Part shown: one piece after another, positions 26,620 to 35,685 of the stretch
Position numbering within the stretch: position 1 is the first letter of the stretch
How the letters are laid out: every line of letters begins with the position of its first letter
The notes under the pieces: generated by a model
Database searches by the model: none
Told to the model about the DNA's origin: nothing
What the model saw: only the letters and a program-made list of their open reading frames with translations
Made by a program: the position numbers and the translations under genes
Source of the DNA: Amaricoccus macauensis
GTDB taxonomy: Bacteria > Pseudomonadota > Alphaproteobacteria > Rhodobacterales > Rhodobacteraceae
Reading direction: 5' to 3'
Length of the DNA stretch: 64,000 nt
Assembly: GCF_014201905.1 (NCBI RefSeq)
Contig: NZ_JACHFM010000003.1
Coordinates: 248,001 to 312,000 of the forward strand

Positions 26620-28944
26620 ATGTCCATTGCACGGTTCGCGCCCGAAGCTCTCGACCAGCCGGTCGAGAACGGCACCGAGTCCACCATCGTCTCCGTCGGA
26701 GCGAGCGGCGATCAGCGGATCGATGGCCAGCTCCGCGGTGTCCGCTGGGCCACGCTCGACATCAGCTACAGTTTCCCCGATGAACTCGCCGATGTCGGCT
26801 ACTCGGTCGACGGGTTCTCGATGTTCAGCACGACGCAGGTCGCCACGGCGCAGCGCGTGCTTGAGGGCGAGGGCGCGCCAGCCTACGCCGGTTTCTCTGT
26901 GGAGGGACTGACCGATCTCGAGATGAGTTATGCCGGGACCGGCAACGGCGCCGGCACGCTGCGCTACGCGAACAGCAGCGCCGCGCCCACGGCCTACGCC
27001 TACTATCCATCGAATGAAATCTACGGTGGGGACTCGTGGTACGGCTACTCGGGATCAAACCCGATAGAGGCCAATTACCACTATCACGCCATCATGCACG
27101 AGACCGGCCATGCGCTGGGCCTGAAGCACGGACAGGAAACCACTTACTTCGGGAGCTTGCCGTCCGCCACGAACTCCATGGAGTTCTCGGTCATGACGTA
27201 CAGCTCCTACGTCGGCGACAGCTACACCGGGTACTCCAACGAGACCTGGGGCTACGCCCAGACCTACATGATGTACGACATCGCTGCCCTGCAATACCTC
27301 TACGGGGCGGACTACGAGACGAATTCGGGCGATACGGTCTACTCCTGGAGCCCGACCAGCGGCGCGACCTACGTGGATGGCGCGGAGGCGATCACGCCGG
27401 GCGGCAACCGGGTGTTCGAAACGATCTGGGATGGCGGCGGGTCGGATACCTACGATCTCTCGAACTACACCACCAACCTCCATGTCGATCTGTCGCCGGG
27501 CGGGTATTCGACACTCTCATCGTCGCAGATCGCGTACCTCGGCGATGGCCACTATGCCCGTGGCAATGTCTTCAACGCGCTGCTCCACGAGGGCGATCTG
27601 CGATCCCTCATCGAGAATGCGACGGGCGGCAGCGGTGCGGATGTGATCTTTGGCAACCAAGCGGCGAACACGCTTGATGGCGGCTCGGGCAACGACGCGT
27701 TGTCCGGCGGCGCGGGAGCCGACGTTCTGCTGGGCAGCGCGGGCGACGACAGTCTGGTGGGCGAAGGCGGCAACGACACGCTCGACGGCGGGGACGGGCG
27801 GGACGCGATGGATGGCGGTCCCGGCAGCGATACGGTGCGTTACGGCGCCAACACCCTCTCGGTCCGGGTGGATCTCGCCGCCGGCATGGTCAGCTTTCCC
27901 GGGCAGGCGCTGCCGGGGGAGGCCGTCATCTCGATCGAGAATGCCGAAGGCGGCTCCGGCAACGATATCTTCGTGGGCGACGGCGCGGCCAACAGCTTCT
28001 ACGGCAATGCGGGCAACGACACATTCGACGGCGCGGGCGGCACCGACCACTTCGACGGCGGGGCGGGGATCGACGTGGTGTTCTACTCCGGCAACACCGC
28101 CCCGGTGCGCGTCGATCTGACGAACGGCGTCGTGACCTTCCCCGGGCAGGGCGCGGCTTCGGAGACGGTCGTCGCCATCGAGAACGTTCAGGGCGGGTCG
28201 GGCAACGACATCCTGATCGGCGACGCGGCCAACAACGCGCTGAGCGGCAACAACGGCAATGATCTGCTGGCCGGTCGGGTTGGCGACGATGGTCTGTTCG
28301 GCGGGTCGGGCAACGACACGCTCGATGGCGGCGACGGGACCGACATCCTGAGCGGCGGCGCCGGAACCGATACGATCATCTATACCTCGAACACCACCCC
28401 GGTGAGCGTCAATCTCGCGTCCCAGAGCGTCACTTTTCCGGGGCAGGGCTGGCCGGCGGAGACCCTCTCCTCGATCGAGAACGCCACGACCGGTTGGGGG
28501 AACGATACCCTGACAGGCAGCAACGGCGCGAACGAGTTGCACGGCATGGACGGGGCGGACCGGCTCGTTGGCGGCGGTGGCGCCGACAAGCTCTTTGGGG
28601 GCACCGGCAACGATGTCTTCGTCTTTACCGCCAACACGTCTGCGCCGGGCGCTCGGGACACGATCTCGGCGGGAGACGGGGCGACGGCGTTCCAGGGGGC
28701 AGGGGCCGCGGCCGGCGACAGGTTCGATGTCTCGGGCTTTGACGCCGATACCAGCAAGGCCGGGGTGCAGGACTGGCTCTTCGGCACGTCGCACGCAAAG
28801 GGCCATCTGTGGGTCACGACGTCCGGCACCCAGACGATCCTGAACGGCAACAGCGACAATGACGCGGCGATCGAGTTCCAGCTGGCCATCGCCGACGCCG
28901 GCGTGGCTGCCTCGGCCTACAAGGTCCAGGACTTCATTCTGTGA
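26620..28944 (+). CDS. serralysin-type (M10) RTX metalloprotease
   Basis: 774 aa. An N-terminal protease domain carries the metzincin zinc motif HETGHALGLKH at residues 160-170 and the Met-turn FSVMTYSSY near residue 190 with the serralysin tyrosine. Calcium-binding repeats (GGSGNDALSGGAGADVLLG) and the shared 287-residue C-terminal tail ending KVQDFIL follow. Serralysins are secreted whole by a type I system through the C-terminal signal and degrade extracellular protein. No signal peptide is present, as expected. The protease domain is the only recognisable enzyme in this block; no inhibitor gene is adjacent. Confidence 0.93.
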   Translation: MSIARFAPEALDQPVENGTESTIVSVGASGDQRIDGQLRGVRWATLDISYSFPDELADVGYSVDGFSMFSTTQVATAQRVLEGEGAPAYAGFSVEGLTDLEMSYAGTGNGAGTLRYANSSAAPTAYAYYPSNEIYGGDSWYGYSGSNPIEANYHYHAIMHETGHALGLKHGQETTYFGSLPSATNSMEFSVMTYSSYVGDSYTGYSNETWGYAQTYMMYDIAALQYLYGADYETNSGDTVYSWSPTSGATYVDGAEAITPGGNRVFETIWDGGGSDTYDLSNYTTNLHVDLSPGGYSTLSSSQIAYLGDGHYARGNVFNALLHEGDLRSLIENATGGSGADVIFGNQAANTLDGGSGNDALSGGAGADVLLGSAGDDSLVGEGGNDTLDGGDGRDAMDGGPGSDTVRYGANTLSVRVDLAAGMVSFPGQALPGEAVISIENAEGGSGNDIFVGDGAANSFYGNAGNDTFDGAGGTDHFDGGAGIDVVFYSGNTAPVRVDLTNGVVTFPGQGAASETVVAIENVQGGSGNDILIGDAANNALSGNNGNDLLAGRVGDDGLFGGSGNDTLDGGDGTDILSGGAGTDTIIYTSNTTPVSVNLASQSVTFPGQGWPAETLSSIENATTGWGNDTLTGSNGANELHGMDGADRLVGGGGADKLFGGTGNDVFVFTANTSAPGARDTISAGDGATAFQGAGAAAGDRFDVSGFDADTSKAGVQDWLFGTSHAKGHLWVTTSGTQTILNGNSDNDAAIEFQLAIADAGVAASAYKVQDFIL
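28081..28944 (+). repeat. RTX C-terminal cassette, copy C (864 bp)
   Basis: 864 bases from FYSGNTAPVRVDL to the serralysin stop, gap-free against copies B and D. Runs such as the [20 protein letters not shown] codons are nearly identical in DNA, including third positions. Confidence 0.85.
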
Positions 28945-28989
28945 GGTCCGGCGTCGCATGGGATTGTCCGTGAAGCCCGCAGCGGGACC

Positions 28990-29013
28990 GCAGGACCGGA
29001 GCTCCGGTCCTGC
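28990..29013. repeat. 24-bp perfect palindrome after the serralysin gene
   Basis: A perfect self-complementary 24-mer centred on GGACCGGAGCTCCGGTCC (28993-29010), 45 bases past the stop. It is flanked by CCGC/GCGG. It could be a terminator stem or a recombination-prone site; no T-tract follows. Confidence 0.6.
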
Positions 29014-29189
29014 CCTGCGGAAGCGCAGTTAATATTACATATTTCTCTTTGCTGTCGAAGGGCGGCATGCTTTCAATACAAGTTCGAGAGATGTGACGAT
29101 TCCAGTGTGGTCGATAGAGTAAAGCGCGGATGGATAAGGCCTTCTGCGCCGGTAATATCTTTGAATATGCGTCAAGAATAGAGGACGTC

Positions 29190-30602
29190 ATGGCAGACGA
29201 CTATAGAAATTACTACAACGGGGCCGGAACTCTCGGCCGTCTCACGACCGGAGGCAGCGCCTCAGGTGTCATCGAGACATCTTACGACAGCGATGTTTTC
29301 TCGGTCAGTCTGATTGCCGGGCTGACCTATGGGTTCGATCAGTTCGGGCAGAGTAGCGGCAACGGATCTCTGAGTGATCCCTACCTTTACCTTCGGAATT
29401 CTTCTGGCTCATTGCTGGCGTCCAATGATGACTGGGACTATCTGGATTCACACATTGAGTACACGGCCGGATACACCGGCACCTACTATCTGGACGCCAG
29501 AGCCTACTCCTCCCGGGCCGGCTCCTACCTGCTGTACGCCTCCATCGGCTACGGCGAGGAGTGGAGCGAGACGATCAACGGAACGAGTTCCGCTGACGGC
29601 ATCGACGGCGCGGGCGGAAACGACACGATCTTCGGCGGTGACGGCGCCGACGCGCTTTATGGCGGAGAGGGCAACGACGCGCTCGATGGTGGGGCCGGGG
29701 CGGACTACCTCGATGGCGGCAACGGGACCGATGTGGTGTCCTACAACAGCAATACGACGCCGGTGCGCGTCGATCTGACGAACGGCGTCGTCACGTTCCC
29801 CGGCCAGAACTGGCCAGCCGAGACAGTCGTCTCTATCGAGAACGTGCAGGGCGGGTCGGGCAACGACATCCTGATCGGGGATGCCGCCAACAATGTCCTG
29901 AGCGGCAACAATGGCAAAGATCTGCTGGCGGGGCGCATCGGCAACGACGGTCTCTTCGGCGGAGCGGGGAACGATACCCTCGACGGTGGCGACGGGACGG
30001 ACATCCTGAACGGCGGTGCCGGCACCGATACGATCCTCTACACCTCGATGAACGGTTCAGTGAACGTGAACCTCGCGGCCCAGACCGTGACCTTTCCCGG
30101 TCAGGGCCTGCCCTCCGAGACGCTCACCTCGATCGAGAACGCCACGACTGGCTGGGGCGCCGACACCCTGCTCGGAAGCTCCGGCGCGAACGAGCTGCAC
30201 GGGATGGACGCCGCCGACCGGCTCGTGGGCGGGGGTGGGGCGGACAGGCTCTTCGGTGGCACCGGCAACGACGTCTTTGCCTTTTCGGCGAACACCTCTG
30301 CGCCGGGTGCGCGGGACACGATCCTCGCGGGAGACGGGGCGGCGGCGTACGAGGGGGCCGGGGCCGCGGCCGGCGACATGTTCGACGTCTCTGGTCTCGA
30401 TGCGGACGCCACAAGGTCCGGGATACAGGACTGGATCTTCGGAACCGCGAAGACCAAGGGCCATCTCTGGATGACGACCTCCGGCAGCCAGACGATCCTG
30501 AACGGCAACACGGACAACGATGCCGCGATCGAGTTCCAGGTGGCGATCGACGACGCGGGCGTTGCCGCGTCCGCCTACAAGGTCCAGGACTTCATCTTCT
30601 GA
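29190..30602 (+). CDS. RTX secreted protein D with N-terminal pre-peptidase (PPC-like) domain
   Basis: 470 aa from ATG 29190 (MADDYRNYYNG), preceded by AGAGGA; the frame opens 20 codons earlier but without a ribosome site. Residues about 20-125 resemble a bacterial PPC beta-sandwich (DSDVFSVSLIAGLTYGF, DPYLYLRNSSGSLLASNDD, GTYYLDARAY). PPC domains usually accompany secreted proteases or bind matrix. Short nonapeptide repeats and the common 287-residue tail ending KVQDFIF follow. No catalytic motif is visible. The preceding 29030-29130 is AT-rich and probably carries the promoter. Confidence 0.88.
   Translation: MADDYRNYYNGAGTLGRLTTGGSASGVIETSYDSDVFSVSLIAGLTYGFDQFGQSSGNGSLSDPYLYLRNSSGSLLASNDDWDYLDSHIEYTAGYTGTYYLDARAYSSRAGSYLLYASIGYGEEWSETINGTSSADGIDGAGGNDTIFGGDGADALYGGEGNDALDGGAGADYLDGGNGTDVVSYNSNTTPVRVDLTNGVVTFPGQNWPAETVVSIENVQGGSGNDILIGDAANNVLSGNNGKDLLAGRIGNDGLFGGAGNDTLDGGDGTDILNGGAGTDTILYTSMNGSVNVNLAAQTVTFPGQGLPSETLTSIENATTGWGADTLLGSSGANELHGMDAADRLVGGGGADRLFGGTGNDVFAFSANTSAPGARDTILAGDGAAAYEGAGAAAGDMFDVSGLDADATRSGIQDWIFGTAKTKGHLWMTTSGSQTILNGNTDNDAAIEFQVAIDDAGVAASAYKVQDFIF
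29739..30602 (+). repeat. RTX C-terminal cassette, copy D (864 bp)
   Basis: 864 bases from [13 protein letters not shown] to the stop, gap-free against copies B and C. One local difference replaces the second NTTPV motif with MNGSV. Confidence 0.85.
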
Positions 30603-30615
30603 GGACCGTCTCCGT

Positions 30616-30637
30616 GGCCCGGCTCGACGCCCGGGCC
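30616..30637 (+). terminator. hairpin after RTX gene D
   Basis: GGCCCGG (30616-30622) and CCGGGCC (30631-30637) lie 14 bases past the stop, between RTX D and the convergent ccmE. Confidence 0.45.
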
Positions 30638-30681
30638 GCGCTCACGCCGCTTTGCGCGGACGGCTTTGCGCGGGCGGCGGG

Positions 30682-31146
30682 TCAGCTTCCCGGCTTTGCG
30701 CCGGCCGCGTCGTCCGGGTGGAAGAGGCCCTGATCCTTCAGCGCGTCGGCCACTTCCTTCGGCATGTAGTTCTCGTCGTGCTTGGCGAGGATCTCGCTCG
30801 CGACAAAGGTGCCGCTCTCGATCTCGCCGGTCGCGACCACGCCCTGACCCTCGCGGAAGAGATCGGGCGGGATGCCCTTGAAGACCACCGGCAGAGTGGC
30901 GCCGCCGTCAGTCACCTCGAAGCGGACCTCGCCACCGTCCTTCACAACCGTGCCCTCGGCCACGAGACCGCCGAGACGGAAGCGCTCGCCGTCCGGCACC
31001 GGCGCCGCGGCGACCTGGCTCGGGCTGCGGAAGAACTCGATGCCGTCGCGCATGGCGTAGCCGACGAGGCCGGTCGCGGCGGCGAGCAGGACGCCGGCGG
31101 CGATGACGAGCTGGATACGGCGGCGTTTCTTCAGTCCGACAGCCAT
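30682..31146 (-). CDS. ccmE: cytochrome c maturation heme chaperone CcmE
   Basis: 154 aa from ATG 31146 (MAVGLKKRRR), preceded by GAGGGA; a longer frame from 31200 would run into the upstream gene. There is one N-terminal membrane anchor, then the OB-fold domain FRLGGLVAEGTVV, VVFKGIPPDLFREGQGVV and EILAKHDENYMP. The heme-attaching His123 and Tyr127 are present. CcmE receives heme from CcmC and passes it to the CcmF/H ligase in the periplasm. It follows argC and yihY on the same strand. Confidence 0.95.
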   Translation of the reverse strand: MAVGLKKRRRIQLVIAAGVLLAAATGLVGYAMRDGIEFFRSPSQVAAAPVPDGERFRLGGLVAEGTVVKDGGEVRFEVTDGGATLPVVFKGIPPDLFREGQGVVATGEIESGTFVASEILAKHDENYMPKEVADALKDQGLFHPDDAAGAKPGS

Positions 31147-31153
31147 TTGTCCC

Positions 31154-31993
31154 TCATGGATCGCCGAAGTGGTTGAGGGCGGCATTGACCTCAGCGCCAT
31201 ATATAATGATTGCGCCGGTCAGATAGAAGAACATCAGCGTGATCATAACCCCCGCCAGCGCGCCATAGGTGACCGAGTAGGTGGGCGTGTAGGTGAGATA
31301 GATCGAGAAGCCCGCCGCCATCGTCACCCAGAGCGCCGTGGTGATCAGCACGCCCGGCCAGAGGCGCGAGTTCTTCATGTGCCGGCCCGGCAGCAGCCGG
31401 TGCATGATGAGCAGGAACCCGATGAAGACGAGGATGCCGAAGATATAGGTGATGAGCCCCGCGGCCGGTGGCACCGGGATCATCAGCACGTTGGTGAGGA
31501 AATGCAGGATCAGCGGGCTGAAGAGGATCGAGACGCCGAGGAGCGCCGCGACCGCCGCCCCGATGAAGACGAGGCCGATGGCGAGCGCGCGGTTGTGGAT
31601 GATGCCGCGCGGGTCGGGCACGGCGTAGGCCCGGTCAAAGGCGATGCGGAAGGCCTCGACGGCGCCGGACGCGACCCAGATCGCGAAAAGCGCCGAGAGC
31701 GTCAGGACTTCGTTTGACTGCTTCGAGAGCACTTCCTCGGCGACCGGGGCGAGGGTGCGGGCGATGTGCTCCGGGGCGATGTCGAAGATCGCCTCGATGA
31801 TCGAGTCCGAGCGCTCGGCTCCGACGAGGATGCCGGTGAGCGTCGCCGCGAAGATCAGGAACGGAAACAGCGAGAGCAGGCAGGAGAACGCGATGAAGCC
31901 CGCCATCGGCGAGCCATCGTTCCGGTTGAACCGGTCGGCTGCGACCCAGAGGACGCGGAACCAGCGGCGGATGCGGACGAGGGTCCGCTTCAC
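31154..31993 (-). CDS. YihY/virulence factor BrkB family membrane protein
   Basis: 279 aa with about six membrane segments. Family motifs are [19 protein letters not shown] at the start, ILVGAERSD, and [21 protein letters not shown] plus IIYGAEVNA near the end. The family (formerly misnamed RNase BN) has no proven transport activity. The start overlaps the argC stop by 4 bases (ATGA) and ccmE begins 7 bases after its stop, so the three form an operon. Confidence 0.92.
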   Translation of the reverse strand: MKRTLVRIRRWFRVLWVAADRFNRNDGSPMAGFIAFSCLLSLFPFLIFAATLTGILVGAERSDSIIEAIFDIAPEHIARTLAPVAEEVLSKQSNEVLTLSALFAIWVASGAVEAFRIAFDRAYAVPDPRGIIHNRALAIGLVFIGAAVAALLGVSILFSPLILHFLTNVLMIPVPPAAGLITYIFGILVFIGFLLIMHRLLPGRHMKNSRLWPGVLITTALWVTMAAGFSIYLTYTPTYSVTYGALAGVMITLMFFYLTGAIIIYGAEVNAALNHFGDP

Positions 31994-33021
31994 GGGAAGA
32001 GCGGTGCCGCCATCAGGCCCATGGTCTCGGGCAGGCCCAGCATGAGGTTCGCGTTCTGCAGCGCCTGACCCGACGAGCCTTTCGTGAGGTTGTCGAGGGT
32101 CGAGAACACCATGACCCGCCCCGGCCGCCGGTCAGGGATGACGCCGAGGTGGACGAAGTTCGAGCCACGCACGTGCCGCGTCGCCGGGGCCTCGCCGTAG
32201 GGCAGGACCACCAGGAACGGCTCGCCCGCATAGGCCTCGGTCAGCGCCTTGTGCACCGCCTCGCCCTCGCCGCGCACGTAGATCGTCGCGAGGATGCCGC
32301 GGTTCTGCGGCAGCAGGTGCGGCACGAACGTCACCTCGACCTTGCGGCCGGCGGCCTTGGAGAACTCCTGATCGAACTCCGCGAGGTGGCGGTGCTTGGC
32401 GACGTTGTAGGCGTGATAGCCCTCGGAGACCTCGGCGTGCAGCGAGCCTTCCTTCGGCGAGCGGCCCGCGCCCGAGACGCCGGTCGCGAGGTCGATGATG
32501 ATGTCGTCAGGGTCGATGACCCCCGCCCGGAGCAGCGGCAGCAGGCCATAGAGCCCGGTCGCGGCGTTGCAGCCGGTGCCGGCGCAGAGCCGCGTCCCCT
32601 TGATCTCGTCGCGATAGAACTCGGTCAGCCCGTAGACGGCTTCCGCCTGCAGATCGAGCGCGAGGTGCGGGTGGCCGTACCACTTCTCGTAGACCGCCGG
32701 ATCCTTCAGCCGGAAGTCGGCGGAGAGGTCGACAACCTTCAGGTCGCGCGGCAGCCCGGCGATGACTTCCTGGCTGGTGGCGTGCGGCAGCGCGCAGAAC
32801 GCGAGATCGATGCCGCCGGTGTCGAGCTCGCCGATGGTGGTGAGCCGCGGCAGGTCGAGATGGCGCAGGTGCGGGAAGACCTCGGCGTAGCTCTGGCCGG
32901 CCTTGCGATCGGCGGTCAGCGCCTTGATGCGCATGCCGGGATGCGTCGCGATCAGCCGCACCAGCTCGGCGCCGGTATAGCCGCTCGCGCCGAGGATCGC
33001 GACGTCACAGGTCTTGGTCAT
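31990..33021 (-). CDS. argC: N-acetyl-gamma-glutamyl-phosphate reductase
   Basis: 343 aa from ATG 33021 ([20 protein letters not shown]); the frame extends further upstream without family resemblance. The Rossmann GxSGYTG motif is followed by the catalytic Cys151 in AGTGCNAATG and by [11 protein letters not shown]. It reduces N-acetyl-glutamyl-5-phosphate with NADPH in arginine synthesis. It leads an operon with yihY and ccmE; linkage of argC with cytochrome c maturation genes is seen in other purple bacteria. Confidence 0.95.
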   Translation of the reverse strand: MTKTCDVAILGASGYTGAELVRLIATHPGMRIKALTADRKAGQSYAEVFPHLRHLDLPRLTTIGELDTGGIDLAFCALPHATSQEVIAGLPRDLKVVDLSADFRLKDPAVYEKWYGHPHLALDLQAEAVYGLTEFYRDEIKGTRLCAGTGCNAATGLYGLLPLLRAGVIDPDDIIIDLATGVSGAGRSPKEGSLHAEVSEGYHAYNVAKHRHLAEFDQEFSKAAGRKVEVTFVPHLLPQNRGILATIYVRGEGEAVHKALTEAYAGEPFLVVLPYGEAPATRHVRGSNFVHLGVIPDRRPGRVMVFSTLDNLTKGSSGQALQNANLMLGLPETMGLMAAPLFP

Positions 33022-33547
33022 GGCTTGGCGGGTCCCCTCTCGCACTGCCGCGCAGGTGTACGGGAATCCCGTGGCGCGATCAATGTGGCGGAACCGCTGA
33101 GACGGTCGCCGTCTCCGGCAGGACACGGGGGAGGGAGGTCGGGGGCGCTGCGCCCGGCTCGGCTCGCAGAGGGTGAGGCGCGGACCCTCCCGCCAGACGA
33201 CCGAAGCGCGGACCGAAGGCCCCGCGCGAGTTCCGGCGCGACAAGCGAAAGCACCGCTTTCGCCGCGCCGACGGCAGGGAGCGCGAGACGCGCGGAAGCC
33301 GTCAGGGGCGCAGATTTCTGCGGGAGCGCGCCATCCGTCCGTGTGCGCCCCGGGTGGGCGCGGAAACGCGCCCGCCCCCCGCAGGGGCGTGCGCGGACGG
33401 ATTCGTCACTCGCCAAATCCGTCTTGCGTCAGCGGTTATGAGGGGTGCCATGGGGTTGCGGTTCAGCAATCCTTATCCCTAGCGAGCCTTGGGGCCAAGA
33501 CGTGTCGGGCACGCTGGCAACTTTGCCATGGGCGCCCCACTGGATAC
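33022..33547. other. non-coding region with composition change
   Basis: 526 bases. The part next to argC (to about 33420) is extremely GC-rich and reads as low-complexity Arg/Ala/Pro in every frame. From about 33430 the composition falls towards that of the DUF2971-like gene. I see no gene, tRNA or integration repeat that I can support. Confidence 0.5.
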
Positions 33548-34267
33548 CTACATCGCTCTGGTGAGGTACCGGCAGATACCCGGGGATCTGACGAGGATCC
33601 TCTCGCAGTTTACCGCCACAGTCGGGGTTATGACTGCTCTGAACTCATTCTGTACTGCAAACGATGAGTCCTTTAAGAAAGGGCCAGGATAGGGAAATCC
33701 TGAGCTCCAGTCTAAGTTTATTGGAGAGTATCTTACATGGTTTGCGCACAACTTGCTATCAAAGCATCGATTCAGGTCGATCTCATTTTCTGTGGGGAAG
33801 ACGGTTGCCTTCTCTACGCCGAACCACAGTTCGTGAAGAAACTCATCCACGTGAGAGATTTTTACGCAAGCATCGTACGGAGGGTAGCCCGACTGAGGCT
33901 GGCAGAAAACGGAACTCCCAAGAGGAGGCCCCACTTTCGTAAAGCAAGCCATGAAGAACGGTTTTGTACGCTCGCTAATTGTGTTTCCGCTAAATAGAGC
34001 TCTTGGCCCTGTCTCCGAATCATATCCAAAATGATTCTTCAAAAATCCTTTTTCAATTTCGCTAGCAGTTTCAGTATCGATTGGTGTGGTTTGATTGAAT
34101 CTAATTGCGCCTTCGTCCGGGTCGTTGATGAACGCGTTTTTTATCTCCATCATTTTATACTGATTCTCAAAATAAATATTTGAGCTGAATATGATCTCCC
34201 CTAAATTCAGAAATCTCGTAACATGCCTCTTGTCCATGTACTTATACAGACGGCGCGGAGGTTTCAC
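33548..34267 (-). CDS. DUF2971-like protein of atypical composition
   Basis: 239 aa, GTG start with GGAAG just before it. The opening LYKYMDKRHVTRFLNLGEI, then FSSNIYFEN and FINDPDEGAI, and the late FLKDSSFAVQNEFRAVI resemble the DUF2971 pattern (LYKY at the start, and a late K-x-F-x-x-ENEFR block). The gene is clearly richer in A and T than its neighbours and uses codons rare elsewhere in the window, so it is probably acquired. It starts 10 bases after the thyX stop on the same strand and may be transcribed with it. DUF2971 genes often sit in variable loci; the function is unknown. Confidence 0.7.
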   Translation of the reverse strand: MKPPRRLYKYMDKRHVTRFLNLGEIIFSSNIYFENQYKMMEIKNAFINDPDEGAIRFNQTTPIDTETASEIEKGFLKNHFGYDSETGPRALFSGNTISERTKPFFMACFTKVGPPLGSSVFCQPQSGYPPYDACVKISHVDEFLHELWFGVEKATVFPTENEIDLNRCFDSKLCANHVRYSPINLDWSSGFPYPGPFLKDSSFAVQNEFRAVITPTVAVNCERILVRSPGICRYLTRAM

Positions 34268-34277
34268 GCTTCCACAC

Positions 34278-35174
34278 TCACTTCCACACCGCCTCGAACT
34301 CCCGCCACTCCCCCGCGCTCATCCCCACGTCCTCGCGCGTCACGGTCTCGCCCTTCAGCATCCGGCGCAGAGCTTCCATCCCCTGTCCCGAGAAGGTTAC
34401 CGCGTTCAGGCGGTAGTCCTCGAAGGCCGACCATGCGGCGGGCACCCAGTCCTGCACGACGGTGCAGAGCGCGTCGGCGTAGGCGCGGATCTCGTACTGG
34501 GCGTGGGCGTCGGCGCGCAGGCGCAGGAAGTGGAAGAGGTTGTGCAGGTCCACCTTCCAGTACCACTGGGTGTAGATGCTCGCCGGCAGGTTCATCCGGG
34601 CGAGTTCGCGGGCGAGGCCCTGCTGGCCGTCCTGGGAGAGCATCGCCTCGTAGTGGTCATAGGCCCGCGTCGAGTCGTCGCGAAGCCACGCCAGCACGCG
34701 CGCGGCTTCCTCGCCCGCCAAGGTCTCGCCTCGGCCCTGATTGTTCACCCGCGACTGGGCGGCGAGATGCTCCGGGGCGGGGATGTAGAACTCGCGGTCG
34801 AGGATCGAGTAGCGGGCGGAGTACTCGTTCACGTTCGCCGTGCGGTGACGGATCCACTGGCGGGCGACGAAGACCGGCAGCTTCACGTGCAGCTTCAGCT
34901 CGCACATCTCGAACGGCGTCGAGTGCCAGTGGCGCATCAGGTAGCGGATGAGCCCGGCGTCATCGCGCGCGGTCTTCGTGCCCGCGCCATAGGAGACGCG
35001 CGCCGCCTGCACGATCGCGGCATCGTCGCCCATGTAGTCGACGACGCGGATGAAGCCGCTGTCGAGGACCGGGATCGGCTCCCCCAGACGCGCCTCGAGG
35101 GCCGGGACAGTGGCGCGGCGGGTCTCCGCCAGCGGTTGTCCGGTCGCGGGCATCTGTTCCTCGATGGTCGGCAT
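34278..35174 (-). CDS. thyX: FAD-dependent thymidylate synthase ThyX
   Basis: 298 aa from ATG 35174 ([12 protein letters not shown]), with GAGG 8 bases upstream. The ThyX signature [13 protein letters not shown] is at residues 109-121, and [22 protein letters not shown] precedes it in two adjoining stretches. It methylates dUMP to dTMP using methylene-tetrahydrofolate and FADH2. It starts divergently 82 bases from gloA. Confidence 0.96.
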   Translation of the reverse strand: MPTIEEQMPATGQPLAETRRATVPALEARLGEPIPVLDSGFIRVVDYMGDDAAIVQAARVSYGAGTKTARDDAGLIRYLMRHWHSTPFEMCELKLHVKLPVFVARQWIRHRTANVNEYSARYSILDREFYIPAPEHLAAQSRVNNQGRGETLAGEEAARVLAWLRDDSTRAYDHYEAMLSQDGQQGLARELARMNLPASIYTQWYWKVDLHNLFHFLRLRADAHAQYEIRAYADALCTVVQDWVPAAWSAFEDYRLNAVTFSGQGMEALRRMLKGETVTREDVGMSAGEWREFEAVWK

Positions 35175-35256
35175 TTGGTTAACCTCGTGACGGGGGTTCA
35201 CCCGGGGAATCGGTTGAAAACCCATATCTAGCATAAGAGGCATCTGGAGCTACAAC

Positions 35257-35685
35257 ATGAAGACGAAATATCTGCACACCATGGTGCGGGTGAAGGATCT
35301 CGACGCCTCGATGCGGTTCTACGAGCTGCTGGGGCTGAAGGAAACGCGGCGGATCGAGAACGACAAGGCCCGCTTCACGCTGGTGTTCATGGCGCCCGAG
35401 GGCCAGCCGGAGGCGCCGGTCGAGCTCACTTACAACTGGGACGGCGACGAGGGTCTGCCCTCCGACAGCCGCCACTTCGGCCATCTCGCCTACGAGGTCG
35501 ATGACATCTACGCCATGTGCGACAAGCTGCAAAAGGCCGGCGTGACGATCAACCGGCCGCCGCGCGACGGGCACATGGCCTTCGTGCGCAGCCCCGACAA
35601 CGTGTCGGTCGAGCTCCTTCAGGCGGGCGGCAGCCTGCCGGCGCAGGAGCCCTGGTCGAGCATGCCCAACACCGGAACCTGGTGA
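35257..35685 (+). CDS. gloA: lactoylglutathione lyase (glyoxalase I)
   Basis: 142 aa, single vicinal-oxygen-chelate domain. It begins YLHTMVRVKDLDASMRFYE and contains GHLAYEVDDIYAMCDKL and NVSVELLQAG. Metal ligands H8, E69 or so, the late His and the final Glu are in place for a Ni/Zn glyoxalase I, which isomerises the methylglyoxal-glutathione hemithioacetal. Its stop overlaps the next gene start (GTGA). Confidence 0.92.
   Translation: MKTKYLHTMVRVKDLDASMRFYELLGLKETRRIENDKARFTLVFMAPEGQPEAPVELTYNWDGDEGLPSDSRHFGHLAYEVDDIYAMCDKLQKAGVTINRPPRDGHMAFVRSPDNVSVELLQAGGSLPAQEPWSSMPNTGTW

Noticed and set aside
20566-30602. RTX repeat DNA as a CRISPR-like or satellite array
   Set aside because: The short repeats are codons of calcium-binding nonapeptides in frame, degenerate in sequence and without regular spacers.
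33022-33430. Possible Arg/Ala-rich protein gene upstream of argC
   Set aside because: All six frames are equally open and low in complexity, as expected of extremely GC-rich non-coding DNA.
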